A DNA stretch of 64,000 bases, taken from assembly GCA_965250105.1 (NCBI GenBank), contig OZ252290.1, positions 2,170,001 to 2,234,000 of the forward strand. Direction: 5' to 3'. This stretch comes from JBCBSK01 sp965250105 (lineage in GTDB: Bacteria; Pseudomonadota; Alphaproteobacteria; Rhizobiales; Tepidamorphaceae). Below, one piece after another: positions 1-8,477 of this stretch (position 1 is its first letter; every line of letters starts with the position of its first letter). A model generated the notes under the pieces. The model was not told where the DNA came from. It made no database searches and saw only the letters and a list, made by a program, of their open reading frames with translations. Made by a program: the position numbers and the translations under genes.

Positions 1-632
1 GCCATTGGCAGACGCTGCGGACGGACGACGGGGCTGAGTTCGATGTCGATCTCACGCTCGATGCATCGAACCTGCCGCCGATCGTCTCCTGGGGCACGAG
101 CCCGGAGGATGTCGTGTCCGTCGGTGGCGTGGTACCCGATCCCGACGCGATCGAGGACGAAACCCGGCGGGCCGCGAAACGGCGCGCGCTCGACTATATG
201 GGCCTGACGCCGGGCACGCCGATGACCGACATCACGCTCGACAAGATCTTCATCGGCTCCTGCACCAATGGCCGCATCGAGGATCTGCGCGAGGTCGCCC
301 GCATCGTCGGCGACAACCGGGTCAAGGATGGGATCTACGCCATGATCGTGCCGGGCTCCGGCCTGGTGAAGGCGCAGGCCGAGGCCGAAGGGCTCGACCG
401 CAAGCTGATCGCCGCCGGCTTCGACTGGCGCGAGCCGGGCTGCTCGATGTGCCTTGGCATGAACCCGGACAAGCTGAAGCCGGAAGAGCGTTGCGCTTCG
501 ACATCGAACCGCAATTTCGAGGGCCGCCAGGGCTATCGCGGGCGGACCCATCTCGTCAGCCCGGCCATGGCGGCGGCCGCCGCCGTCACCGGCCGCTTCG
601 TCGACGTCCGGACCTGGCCGCGAGCCGGCTGA
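1..632 (+). CDS. leuC: 3-isopropylmalate dehydratase large subunit, C-terminal part
   Basis: This is the last 209 or so codons of LeuC, which with LeuD isomerises 2-isopropylmalate to 3-isopropylmalate in leucine synthesis in the cytoplasm. The frame is open from base 3 and the start lies outside the window. Early in the fragment is WGTSPEDVVSV; then come FIGSCTNGR with the first [4Fe-4S] cysteine and GCSMCLGMNPD with the other two, the standard aconitase-family arrangement. The end (VSPAMAAAAAVTGRFVDVR) is typical of LeuC. No leuD follows directly; a perfect palindrome 41 bases past the stop suggests the transcript ends here. Confidence 0.97.
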   Translation, partial: HWQTLRTDDGAEFDVDLTLDASNLPPIVSWGTSPEDVVSVGGVVPDPDAIEDETRRAAKRRALDYMGLTPGTPMTDITLDKIFIGSCTNGRIEDLREVARIVGDNRVKDGIYAMIVPGSGLVKAQAEAEGLDRKLIAAGFDWREPGCSMCLGMNPDKLKPEERCASTSNRNFEGRQGYRGRTHLVSPAMAAAAAVTGRFVDVRTWPRAG

Positions 633-672
633 ACCGTCGGCGCGCGGCATATGCCGCGTTGTCATTCAAGCG

Positions 673-696
673 ACGGCCGCCCGATCGGGCGGCCGT
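673..696. terminator. Palindromic terminator between leuC and a convergent gene
   Basis: A 24-base perfect palindrome (ACGGCCGCCC-GATC-GGGCGGCCGT with no loop beyond the centre) lies between two convergent stop codons (leuC at 632 and the minus-strand gene ending at 719). It is followed on the plus strand by the weak T-rich run TTGTCTTGTC. It could serve both directions; the poor T tract keeps confidence moderate. Confidence 0.55.
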
Positions 697-718
697 TGTC
701 TTGTCGGGGGCTTCCGGC

Positions 719-1141
719 TCAGTAATAGCCGAAATTGAACTGGATGCCGCGATTGCCGTGACGGTGGACGTCGCGATGGCCATGCCGGCGGACGAAATGG
801 CAGTCGCGGTCGAGCACGCGCCGTTCGACGATCCGCTGGCCGTGGCGCCAATAGCGGACATTCTGGAACGTCACCTTGCAGACGCGCACCACCCGCACCC
901 CGCCGTGGCGGCGGACGACCCGGCGGCGGATCTCGGTGCGCACCGGGCCGACGACGACATCGGCGCGCTGGCGGTAGCGGCCGGCACGGCGATGATCGCG
1001 GTGATGCACGTCGATGGCGTTGGTCTGGGCCGTCGCCGTCACCGGACGATCGAGCGGCGTCGTGGCGGCCTGGGCCGGTGTGATCAGGAACGCGGCCGAC
1101 AGGGCGGCGGCGCCGAGAAGAAGGGGCTTGACTACTCTCAT
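719..1141 (-). CDS. Small secreted basic protein, unknown function
   Basis: The 140-residue product starts with a clear signal peptide (MRVVKPLLLGAAALSAAFLI, cleavage probably after TPAQA) and is then very rich in Arg and His (for example RRHGHRDVHRHGNRG), ending in IQFNFGYY. Two cysteines (VRVCKVTFQ and DRDCHF) could form a disulfide. I chose the ATG at 1141 because GGAGAGA sits 7 bases before it; an upstream ATG at 1174 would hide the signal peptide. I do not recognise a family. Small Arg/His-rich exported proteins of this kind are common in rhizobia. It stands alone, convergent with leuC. Confidence 0.7.
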   Translation of the reverse strand: MRVVKPLLLGAAALSAAFLITPAQAATTPLDRPVTATAQTNAIDVHHRDHRRAGRYRQRADVVVGPVRTEIRRRVVRRHGGVRVVRVCKVTFQNVRYWRHGQRIVERRVLDRDCHFVRRHGHRDVHRHGNRGIQFNFGYY

Positions 1142-1280
1142 ATCGTCTCTCCGTGTCGGCCGATCGTTCGGCATGTGGAGAGACGATGGCCCGGCGCGAC
1201 TGAACCGGGTCTGAGGCGGTCGTTCAGCAGAGGTTAAGGAAGATGAACGGCCGGGGGGGGGGACGGGTCCTGAAACGGAA

Positions 1281-1311
1281 ACCGCCGCCGCGAGAGGGGC
1301 GCGGCGGCGGT
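1281..1311 (-). terminator. Hairpin terminator for the minus strand
   Basis: ACCGCCGCCGC (1281-1291) pairs perfectly with GCGGCGGCGGT (1301-1311) across a 9-base loop. Read on the minus strand the stem is followed by TTTCCGTTTC, so it can end transcripts from the small gene at 1423-1596. Confidence 0.5.
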
Positions 1312-1422
1312 CGTCAAGGCGATGCGATCAACTAGAGGGGGGCGCGACCGCACCGCTGATCAACCCCGTGAAGGCAGCATTGTCGCGGGGTCGAAACGCG
1401 GGAAATCCGTCGTGCGGTAGCG

Positions 1423-1596
1423 TCAGCCCGCCAGGACCTGGCTAACGCTGACCAGAACGATCAGGGCCGGCACGGCGAACAGTCTGAGAGCGATGCCGGC
1501 CGGGCCGGGTCGGGCGATGGCGCGATAGCGGCTGCGGGCCACATAGGCGGGACCCTGAAAGACACCGTTGAAAACACCGTTTTCCATCTTCGACAT
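1423..1596 (-). CDS. 57-residue membrane-anchored small protein, unknown
   Basis: The product starts MSKMENGVFNGVFQGPAYVARSR (shown in parts), has a short internal repeat NGVFNGVFQG, a basic middle (RSRYRAIARPG) and one C-terminal hydrophobic segment (about residues 37-54, IALRLFAVPALIVLVSVSQV), so it looks like a tail-anchored inner-membrane peptide. The start at 1596 follows a strong GGAGGA ribosome site 7 bases upstream; an ATG five codons earlier overlaps that site and is less likely. A hairpin terminator lies downstream at 1281-1311. I recognise no family. The strong ribosome site and terminator argue that it is real. Confidence 0.5.
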   Translation of the reverse strand: MSKMENGVFNGVFQGPAYVARSRYRAIARPGPAGIALRLFAVPALIVLVSVSQVLAG

Positions 1597-1839
1597 CGTC
1601 TTGTCCTCCATCGGACTGTTGCCGGCGCATCGGCCGTTCCGTCATGCTGCAAGGATTAACGCCGTCCGTCCCTGCCAGATGTGCGATTCCGCACATGGCC
1701 GAAAGCCGTTCCGGTCGCGCGGATTATCCCTGTTACGGCGGCGCGTCGGATCTCCTACGTCCGGCGCGGCAGCGGATATCTGGATGGCGGGCTGGGTGCC
1801 GTGCCACAATGCGGCAAGGGGTTTCGAGGGATGCGGACC

Positions 1840-2328
1840 ATGATGCGATCTTGCGCGGCCAGGCTGTCGACGATCTTCGGCGCGCTGGCACTTGTCGGTG
1901 CCATGACGGCGGCGCAGGCCGCCCCGCTCGATCCCTATCACTGGGAGAAACGGGTTCTGATCCTGTTCACGCCGAGCGACACGGACAATCGGCTGATCGC
2001 CCAGCGGGCGATGAATGTCGCGAGCGTCGCCGGGCTTCGCGAGCGCGACATGGCGATCTTTTCGGTTCTGCCCGGCCGGCTGATCGCCGAACTGGGCGCC
2101 AAGCCCGCTGGCGACGAGGCCGAGATCGCCGCCGCGCTGCGCGACCGGTTCGGCATTCCGGAAACCGGATTCTTCGCCATTCTGGTCGGCAAGGACGGTG
2201 CCGAGAAGGCCCGCATCGAGGCGACATTGCCGCCGGCGGTTCTGTTCGAGCTGATCGATGCCATGCCCATGCGCCAACGAGAGATGCGCCAGAACGAGAC
2301 GCCCGCGCCGGGCGCGGGCGCTGAATGA
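1840..2328 (+). CDS. Exported DUF4174-family protein
   Basis: The 162-residue product has a signal peptide (MMRSCAARLSTIFGALALVG, cleavage near AAQA-AP) followed by a small thioredoxin-like domain of the DUF4174 type: YHWEKRVLILFTPSDTDNRL early on, a central LRERDMAIFSVLPG strand, and GFFAILVGKDGAEKAR near the end. The function of the family is unknown; many members are periplasmic. The ATG at 1840 has GAGGG 9 bases upstream; ATG 1831 overlaps that site. The gene stands alone ahead of asd, 174 bases away. Confidence 0.72.
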   Translation: MMRSCAARLSTIFGALALVGAMTAAQAAPLDPYHWEKRVLILFTPSDTDNRLIAQRAMNVASVAGLRERDMAIFSVLPGRLIAELGAKPAGDEAEIAAALRDRFGIPETGFFAILVGKDGAEKARIEATLPPAVLFELIDAMPMRQREMRQNETPAPGAGAE

Positions 2329-2502
2329 ACCGCCATCCCCGGTCGCCCCTCTCCCGGACGTCCGTCGCTTCGGGGCATCGTGCTGCCTTGATTTGACCGT
2401 GGAGTTCCGATTACGTGGCAGTCCGCGCCATGGTCCGGGCCCGGATCGCGGGAGGGGTGCGGTATCCGACGAAGACGGGCTGTTCGACGAGGAGCCAGAT
2501 CA

Positions 2503-3540
2503 ATGAGCTATCGGGTCGCCATCATTGGCGCCACCGGCAATGTGGGCCGGGAAATGCTGAACATTCTCGCCGAACGGGAATTTCCCATCGGCGATGTCGT
2601 CCCCCTTGCCTCGCGCCGGTCGGTCGGCGTCGAGGTGTCGTTCGGCGACACGACGCTCAAATGCCAGGATCTCGAACAGTTCGACTTCACCGGCGTCGAT
2701 TTCGCGCTGATGAGCGCCGGGTCGGCGGTGTCGCGCGAATGGGGGCCGAAGATCGGGGCGCAGGGCGCCATCGTGATCGATAACTCGTCCTGCTTCCGCT
2801 ACGATTCGGACGTGCCGCTCGTCGTGCCGGAAGTGAACGCCCATGTGCTCGAAGGCTACATGGCGCAGAACAACCGGCGCAACATCATCGCCAATCCGAA
2901 CTGCTCGACGGCCCAACTCGTCGTGGCGCTGAAGCCGCTGCACGATCACATGCCGATCAGGCGGGTCGTCTGCGCGACCTATCAGTCGGTTTCCGGTGCC
3001 GGCAAGGACGGCGTCGACGAGTTGTGGAACCAGACGCGCGGCATCTTCGTCACCGATCAGCCCGAACCGAAGGCGTTCACCCGGCAGATCGCCTTCAACG
3101 TCATTCCGCATATCGACGTCTTCATGGAAGACGGGTCGACCAAGGAAGAATGGAAGATGACGGTCGAGACCAAGAAGATCCTCGACCCCAAGATCAAGCT
3201 CACCGCGACCTGCGTTCGCGTGCCGGTCTTCGTCGGCCATTCCGAAGCGGTCAATATCGAGTTTGACGGTGAGGTGACCGCCGAGGAAGCGCGCAACATC
3301 CTGCGCCAGGCGCCGGGTGTCATGGTCGTCGACGATCCCGGCGAGACGCAATATGTCACGCCGGTCGAATGCGTCGGCGACTTCGCCACCTTCGTGTCGC
3401 GCATCCGCGAGGACCAGACCGCCGACAATGCGCTCAATATGTGGATCGTGTCCGACAATCTGCGCAAAGGGGCCGCGCTCAACACCGTCCAGATCGCCGA
3501 GACGATCGTCAATCGGGGCTTGATGCGCAAGGCCGCGTGA
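2503..3540 (+). CDS. asd: Aspartate-semialdehyde dehydrogenase
   Basis: This cytoplasmic enzyme reduces aspartyl phosphate to aspartate semialdehyde with NADPH, the branch point to lysine/diaminopimelate, threonine and methionine. The 345-residue protein starts with the nucleotide-binding motif GATGNVG (residues 9-15); the catalytic cysteine is C134 in NPNCSTAQ; SVSGAGKDG follows, and the C-terminal half carries RVPVFVGHSEAVN with the conserved histidine. Length and motifs are complete. The start has GAGGAG about 9 bases upstream. It is probably transcribed alone or together with the membrane protein gene 38 bases downstream. Confidence 0.97.
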   Translation: MSYRVAIIGATGNVGREMLNILAEREFPIGDVVPLASRRSVGVEVSFGDTTLKCQDLEQFDFTGVDFALMSAGSAVSREWGPKIGAQGAIVIDNSSCFRYDSDVPLVVPEVNAHVLEGYMAQNNRRNIIANPNCSTAQLVVALKPLHDHMPIRRVVCATYQSVSGAGKDGVDELWNQTRGIFVTDQPEPKAFTRQIAFNVIPHIDVFMEDGSTKEEWKMTVETKKILDPKIKLTATCVRVPVFVGHSEAVNIEFDGEVTAEEARNILRQAPGVMVVDDPGETQYVTPVECVGDFATFVSRIREDQTADNALNMWIVSDNLRKGAALNTVQIAETIVNRGLMRKAA

Positions 3541-3578
3541 CCGGTCCGGGGGCAGCAAGACCGAACCTAGCCGATGCC

Positions 3579-5438
3579 ATGCCGATAGCCGGACTGAAAC
3601 TCGCCGAGGGGGGTGCCGCGTCGCGGCGGCCGCGCACGATGATCGTCACCGGCGTCGTGGTCGCCGCCATCGTGGTGGTGGCGCTCGCCGGCCTGGTCGT
3701 CTCCGGGTCGCCGATGGGGCTGCTGGCGCCGGTCCTGTGGCCGCTGCAGGCGCTGGCCTGGCTCTACCAGGCCATGCCGGTCCTGTTGTTCCTGTTGCTT
3801 TTCGCGCTCGCCTTCCTGGCCTTCTTCTTCTGGTTCGGACGGCTGTCGCAGGCCCTGCCGCCGGAGCGCCAGTTCGAGATCCTGCACGAACACTGGCTGT
3901 TCGAGGACGGCGACCCCGAACGTCCGTTCAAGATGATCGGCAGCCTGTGGTGGCGGCCGTTCATCCGGTTCTTCGTCGAGACCGCGCCCGAGGACGGGGC
4001 GGCGCTCGACCGGACCGGCGCCGGCGGCGGTGCCGTCATCGTGCCGTCGATCGCGCAATGGAACCCCGCGCGCGAGGTCTTCGAGGAGTTGCTGCTCGAC
4101 CGCCATTGGGAGCGGCTGTCGGTCGTACCGGTCGAACTGCGCGGCGCCTGGACGCCGCAGGACTTCAAGCGCGGCGCGCTGGAAGGCATATTCGAGCCGT
4201 TCCGCGCGGTGTCCGAGACCGACGGGCCCGACTTCGATCGCCGCCTGTCCGATACCTGGGCGACGATCGCCGCCGACCAGGCGGCCATCGGGCCCGACGA
4301 GATCCGCGATCTCTATGTCGCGATCGTCTTCGACCGGACTTGGCATATCAGGGTGCATGCCCATGTCGCGCTCAATCCGACGCTGGATGCCGGCAGCGAG
4401 GGCCATGCCGCTCTTCTGAAGGACACCGTCGATTTCGCGAACGGGTTCTATTTCGGCAGCATCCTGACCTATCCCGACGGCGCGCCGGACAACGCGCCCG
4501 ACTGGCCGACCTATATCGCCGGCACTCGGCCCTTGCGCTTCGACCAGTTGCATGCGCTGGAGTTTCCGACCCGCACCTTCCGCGCGGCCGCCGACGGCAC
4601 CGTGCGCTACGACAAGACCAAGGCGCAAACGCTTCTTCCCGAAAACCGCAAGCGGCTCATGGTGGCGGGCGCCGCGGCGGCCGTCTTCGCCGTCGTCACC
4701 CTGGGCTCGGCAGGGCTCGCCGGATCGCTGATGGGGGGTGGCGAACGCCCCGCCGTCGCGGCCGGCGGCACCACAGGAGAGCGCGCACGCCCCGAGGTGG
4801 ACGGCACGGACACGGGCGACGGCGCGCGCAGCATCGACGATCTGCAGGACGACCGCGCGCCGCGCGTGCGCGTCGTCGAGATCACGCCGGAAGCGCCGCC
4901 GGTCGAGGATGTCGCCCCGGCCGCCCCCGTGGCACCCGCCGCTCCGGCGGCGACGCTCGATCTCGCATCGGACGCCCGCTGGGCCTATGGGCCGCATCCG
5001 GTGCTCGGTGTCGCGGCCCATGTCGATCTTGGCGGCGGCCAGGCCTTTGGGCTCGCCTGCGGCGATCCGGCGGCGGCCATTGGCGGCGAAACCACCCGTA
5101 TCGTGTTGTCGCCGGGATTGGCGCAGCCGATCGCCGATGGCGGCGGCGTCATCCGCTATGTGTTCGACGGCCTCGACCAGGTCGGCGGCGGGGTGACCGG
5201 CCCGCTCGACGGCCCCTTCGCCCAGCTGTCCGGCGATGCCTGCGCGCTCAATGTCGATGCTTTCATGCGCGGCCGCGCGCTGATCCTGGTCGACAACAAT
5301 GCCGATCCGGACGGCGATCCCTTGCGCATGCCGGCGCGCGGCACGGTGCCGCTCGGCGGCTCGTCGGCGGCGATCCGGTCGCTGATCGCCAATTGCCCCG
5401 TCATGGCGGCGGATATCGAGGCCGCTTGCGGCCGCTGA
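3579..5438 (+). CDS. Large multi-segment membrane protein, unknown function
   Basis: I do not recognise this 619-residue protein. It opens with two or three transmembrane segments (about residues 21-43, 47-62 and 65-87), then a cytoplasmic domain of about 270 residues starting RLSQALPPERQFEILHEHW and containing PPDFD-free but aromatic stretches such as SLWWRPFIRFFVE and GFYFGSILTYPDG. A further transmembrane segment follows near 360-385 (RLMVAGAAAAVFAVVTLG), then a Pro/Ala-rich linker and a C-terminal domain outside the membrane with cysteines in GLACGDP, GDACALN, NCPV and EAACGR. The start at 3579 lacks a clear ribosome site; the ATG at 3639 is an alternative. The four spaced cysteines suggest disulfides in the periplasm. 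It sits between asd and ccmC. Confidence 0.75.
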   Translation: MPIAGLKLAEGGAASRRPRTMIVTGVVVAAIVVVALAGLVVSGSPMGLLAPVLWPLQALAWLYQAMPVLLFLLLFALAFLAFFFWFGRLSQALPPERQFEILHEHWLFEDGDPERPFKMIGSLWWRPFIRFFVETAPEDGAALDRTGAGGGAVIVPSIAQWNPAREVFEELLLDRHWERLSVVPVELRGAWTPQDFKRGALEGIFEPFRAVSETDGPDFDRRLSDTWATIAADQAAIGPDEIRDLYVAIVFDRTWHIRVHAHVALNPTLDAGSEGHAALLKDTVDFANGFYFGSILTYPDGAPDNAPDWPTYIAGTRPLRFDQLHALEFPTRTFRAAADGTVRYDKTKAQTLLPENRKRLMVAGAAAAVFAVVTLGSAGLAGSLMGGGERPAVAAGGTTGERARPEVDGTDTGDGARSIDDLQDDRAPRVRVVEITPEAPPVEDVAPAAPVAPAAPAATLDLASDARWAYGPHPVLGVAAHVDLGGGQAFGLACGDPAAAIGGETTRIVLSPGLAQPIADGGGVIRYVFDGLDQVGGGVTGPLDGPFAQLSGDACALNVDAFMRGRALILVDNNADPDGDPLRMPARGTVPLGGSSAAIRSLIANCPVMAADIEAACGR

Positions 5439-5564
5439 CGGAGGATGTGCGGCGTCACGGTCCTGGTGCCCCGGAGCCGCCGAGATCGCGCCATAATGGG
5501 CTGATCCAATCGTGATCGGCTGCGGCATCGCGTCGACCGGCGATCTATTCCTGCCGGCGCGGGT

Positions 5565-6350
5565 TTGCCCTATGTCATAGCCAAGAGCCTGGGATCCGAC
5601 CTGACTAACGCCATGTATCGTCTCGCCAATCCAACCCATTTCATGGCGCTGTCCGGCGCGCTGCTGCCCTGGTTCGTGGCGGCCACCGTCGTGACCTTCG
5701 TCATCGGCCTCTACATGGCCTGGTTCGTGGCGCCGGCCGACTATCAGCAGGGCGAAACCATCCGCATCATGTATCTGCATGTGCCGGCCGCCTGGTTAGC
5801 CATGTTCTGCTACAGCGTGATCGCCGTTTCGGCGCTCGGAACGCTGGTCTGGCGCCATCCCCTGGCCGATGTGTCCGCACGGGCTGCGGCCCCGATCGGC
5901 GCGGTGATGACCTTCATCGCGCTGGTGACCGGCTCCTTGTGGGGCAAGCCGATGTGGGGCACCTGGTGGGTGTGGGACGCGCGGCTGACCTCGGTCCTCA
6001 TCCTGTTCCTGATGTATCTCGGCCTGATCGCCCTGTGGCGCGCCTTCGACGATCCGGCGCGCGCCGCCAAGCCGACCGCGATCCTGGCGCTGGTCGGCTT
6101 CATTAACATCCCGATCATCAAATTCTCGGTCGACTGGTGGAACACGCTGCATCAGCCAGCCAGCGTGTTCCGCTTCGATGGGCCGACCATCCACCCGTCC
6201 ATGCTGTGGCCGCTTCTGGTGATGGCGCTCGCCTTCAGCCTGTTGTTCCTCACGCTGCATCTCATCGCCATGCGCACCGAGATCACCCGGCGCCGCGTAC
6301 GGTCGCTGCAATTGCGCACGGCCCAGATGATCCCGCAGCCGGCGGAATAG
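5565..6350 (+). CDS. ccmC: Heme exporter/handling protein CcmC
   Basis: CcmC is the inner-membrane protein that loads heme onto CcmE in cytochrome c maturation. The 261-residue product has six hydrophobic segments and the periplasmic tryptophan-rich WWD signature WGKPMWGTWWVWDARLTS around residues 126-143, flanked by the heme-ligand histidines in MYLHVPAAW and NTLHQPAS. The first gene of a ccmC-ccmD-ccmG run, it ends 10 bases before ccmD. Neither possible start (5565, or ATG 5613 giving MYRLANPTHF) has a strong ribosome site; family members usually begin close to the second. ccmA and ccmB, normally upstream, are not here. Confidence 0.94.
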   Translation: MPYVIAKSLGSDLTNAMYRLANPTHFMALSGALLPWFVAATVVTFVIGLYMAWFVAPADYQQGETIRIMYLHVPAAWLAMFCYSVIAVSALGTLVWRHPLADVSARAAAPIGAVMTFIALVTGSLWGKPMWGTWWVWDARLTSVLILFLMYLGLIALWRAFDDPARAAKPTAILALVGFINIPIIKFSVDWWNTLHQPASVFRFDGPTIHPSMLWPLLVMALAFSLLFLTLHLIAMRTEITRRRVRSLQLRTAQMIPQPAE

Positions 6351-6360
6351 GGAGCGGCCC

Positions 6361-6567
6361 ATGCAACCTTTCTTCGAGCCGCTGATGGGGCCGCACTGGG
6401 AGTTCATCCTGGCTTCCTATGTCATCACGACCGCCGTGCTCGGCGGCCTGATCGCCTGGCTCGTGATCGATGCCCGCGAGCAGAACCGCCTGCTCGAGAT
6501 CCTCGATCCCGATGGCCGGCGCAGCGGCGTCGACCGGTCGGGCAAGACGGAACGCGACGTCACATGA
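6361..6567 (+). CDS. ccmD: Heme exporter protein CcmD
   Basis: CcmD is a small membrane protein that stabilises the CcmABC heme-release complex with CcmE. The 68-residue product has one transmembrane segment (about residues 15-37, FILASYVITTAVLGGLIAW) followed by a charged cytoplasmic tail with DAREQNRLLEIL, as in the family. GGAGCGG lies just before the start. Its last codons overlap the start of ccmG by four bases (ATGA), which implies translational coupling. Confidence 0.9.
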   Translation: MQPFFEPLMGPHWEFILASYVITTAVLGGLIAWLVIDAREQNRLLEILDPDGRRSGVDRSGKTERDVT

Positions 6568-7220
6568 CCATGGAAGAGACCGAGGCCGGGCCGTCGCCCT
6601 CAGCCGATGCCCGCCCGCGCCGCTCACTTGTCGGCAAGCTTCTGCTGCTCGCGCCGGTGGCGGTGTTCAGCGCGCTCGCCGTTCTGCTGCTGGTCAGGCT
6701 GTTTTCCGGCGATCCGTCGCAGGTGCCCTCGGCGCTGATCGGCCAGCAGGTACCGGCCTTCGCCGCGCCGGCGCTGCCGGAATTGACCGAGAACGGCGTG
6801 CCGGTGGCCGGCTTCGACCAGGCCGATCTGACCGATGGCGATGTGACGCTCGTGAATTTCTGGGCATCCTGGTGTGGGCCGTGCCGCGACGAGCATCCCT
6901 ATCTCGTCGCGCTCGCGGAGGACGGTCGCTTCGACGTTCTCGGCATCAATTACAAGGACGCGCCCGACAATGCCCGCCGGTTCCTCGGCCGCTATGGCAA
7001 TCCCTTCGATGCGGTGGGTACCGACCGCTCGGGCCGCACCGCCATCGACTGGGGTGTCTATGGCATGCCGGAAACCTTCGTTGTCTCGGGCGAGGGGACG
7101 ATCCTGTTCAAGCATATCGGCCCGATCACGGCGGAAAGCCTGGACCAGCTCCTGATGCCGCAGATCGAAGCAGCCCTGGCCGGCGATAGCGCCGACCCGG
7201 TGGTCGGGTCGGGCGGGTGA
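6564..7220 (+). CDS. ccmG: Thiol:disulfide interchange protein CcmG/DsbE
   Basis: This membrane-anchored periplasmic thioredoxin reduces apocytochrome c (or CcmH) so that heme can be attached. The 218-residue protein has one N-terminal transmembrane anchor (about residues 22-45, LVGKLLLLAPVAVFSALAVL) and a thioredoxin fold with the active site WCGPC (C104 and C107) and the cis-proline loop GVYGMPETFVV. The N terminus is longer and more acidic than usual. The start overlaps the ccmD stop by four bases. Third gene of the ccm operon. Confidence 0.95.
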   Translation: MTMEETEAGPSPSADARPRRSLVGKLLLLAPVAVFSALAVLLLVRLFSGDPSQVPSALIGQQVPAFAAPALPELTENGVPVAGFDQADLTDGDVTLVNFWASWCGPCRDEHPYLVALAEDGRFDVLGINYKDAPDNARRFLGRYGNPFDAVGTDRSGRTAIDWGVYGMPETFVVSGEGTILFKHIGPITAESLDQLLMPQIEAALAGDSADPVVGSGG

Positions 7221-7233
7221 TCCGAAACGCCAC

Positions 7234-8301
7234 GTGCCGCGCGACCGCTTTCCCGACATCATGACGGACGGCGTTGTCCGCGCTCATTTCCGCGATCAGG
7301 CGGCCGCCTGCCGGCGGCTCGGATCGCCGTTCACCGCGGATCTGCTCACGGTCGCGGCCGACAGGTTGACGGAAACGGATCCGGTCGCCGCGCATGTTCT
7401 CGGCTGGCCGGGCGATCCGGCGGACGATGCGCTGGCGCTGCGTTTTGCCGCGGCCCTGCATGCGCTCGTCCTGACGCAGCGGGACGCGGGGCTCGTCGCG
7501 GTCTATCCGCCGGCGGGCGCGGGCGGCACGGACCATGTCTGGGCGGCGGTCGAGGCCGCCCTCGACACGCATGCCGACCATGTGCGCGACTGGCTGACCC
7601 AGCCGCCGCAGACCAATGAGGTCGGTCGGGCCGGCATGCTGCTGCCGGGGCTGTTGGCGGCGGCGCGGCGCGCCCGCTGCCCGGTCGAGATCCTGGAAGT
7701 AGGCTCAAGCGCTGGCCTCAACCTGCGGCTCGACCGCTTCGCCTATCGTTACGGCACGGCGCGCTGGGGTCCCGAAAACGCCCCGGTCGTGCTCGCGCCG
7801 GATCTCGGGGGCGCGGTGCCGGATCTGTCGGGCGCGCTCGAGATCATCGCGCGGCGCGGGGTCGATATCGCCCCGGTAGACCCGGCGGATCCCGCCGACC
7901 GGCTGCGCCTGATGGCCTATGTCTGGGCGGATCAGACGGCCCGCCTCGAGCGCCTCGAGGCCGCGCTCGGTATCGCGGCCGCCGCGCCCGAGCGGGTCGA
8001 ACGACAGGACGCGGCCGAGGCCGTCGCCGGTTTCGCCAAGCCCGTCGTCGGCCGGCTGAAGCTCGTGGTCCATACCATCATGTGGCAATATCTGCCCGCC
8101 GAGACGCGGGACAGGATCGACCGGGCGATCGCGGCGGCGGGTGAGACCGCGCGGCATGACGCGCCCTTCGGACGGCTGTCGATGGAACCGGGCGGCCCCG
8201 GCCGGGCGGATCTCAGGCTGCGCCTGTGGCCGGACGGGTTCGATATAGTTTTGGCCCACTGCGATTTTCACGGCCGCTGGATCGACTGGCTTTCGGACTG
8301 A
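7234..8301 (+). CDS. DUF2332-family protein
   Basis: This 355-residue cytoplasmic protein belongs to the DUF2332 family of unknown function, found widely in alphaproteobacteria and actinobacteria. Typical features are the N-terminal VRAHFRDQAAACRRLGSPF, the ILEVGSSAGLNLRLDRFAY stretch near residues 153-171, which looks like a degenerate methyltransferase motif I, the WADQTARLERLE segment, and LVVHTIMWQYLPAETR. The start is a GTG at 7234, 14 bases after ccmG; ATG 7261 (MTDGVVRAHF) is a reasonable alternative. Close spacing suggests read-through from the ccm genes, but no functional link is known. Confidence 0.82.
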   Translation: MPRDRFPDIMTDGVVRAHFRDQAAACRRLGSPFTADLLTVAADRLTETDPVAAHVLGWPGDPADDALALRFAAALHALVLTQRDAGLVAVYPPAGAGGTDHVWAAVEAALDTHADHVRDWLTQPPQTNEVGRAGMLLPGLLAAARRARCPVEILEVGSSAGLNLRLDRFAYRYGTARWGPENAPVVLAPDLGGAVPDLSGALEIIARRGVDIAPVDPADPADRLRLMAYVWADQTARLERLEAALGIAAAAPERVERQDAAEAVAGFAKPVVGRLKLVVHTIMWQYLPAETRDRIDRAIAAAGETARHDAPFGRLSMEPGGPGRADLRLRLWPDGFDIVLAHCDFHGRWIDWLSD

Positions 8302-8477
8302 GCCCGCCGCCGTGTCGCATTTGGGCCGCCAGGCCCGACAGGGGAGGTGTCATTGCCGGACATCCCGACCCGCCGGTTCAGCGCTTTTGCCCCCCCCGAC
8401 AGGGGTGACTACGGAAGGGAATGCGCCGTCGACGCCTTTCTGCGCCGATGCGGAGCGCGCCGGCCATATCGGCTGGC

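Noticed and set aside
3567..5780. 737-codon minus-strand open frame opposite the unidentified membrane protein
   Set aside because: The plus strand has clear membrane segments, while this frame is Arg/His/Gly-rich without domains, as expected for a GC-rich antisense frame.
8347..8477. Open frame on the plus strand after the DUF2332 gene
   Set aside because: It runs into the antisense of yciB, has no family resemblance and a C-rich tract; no ribosome site.
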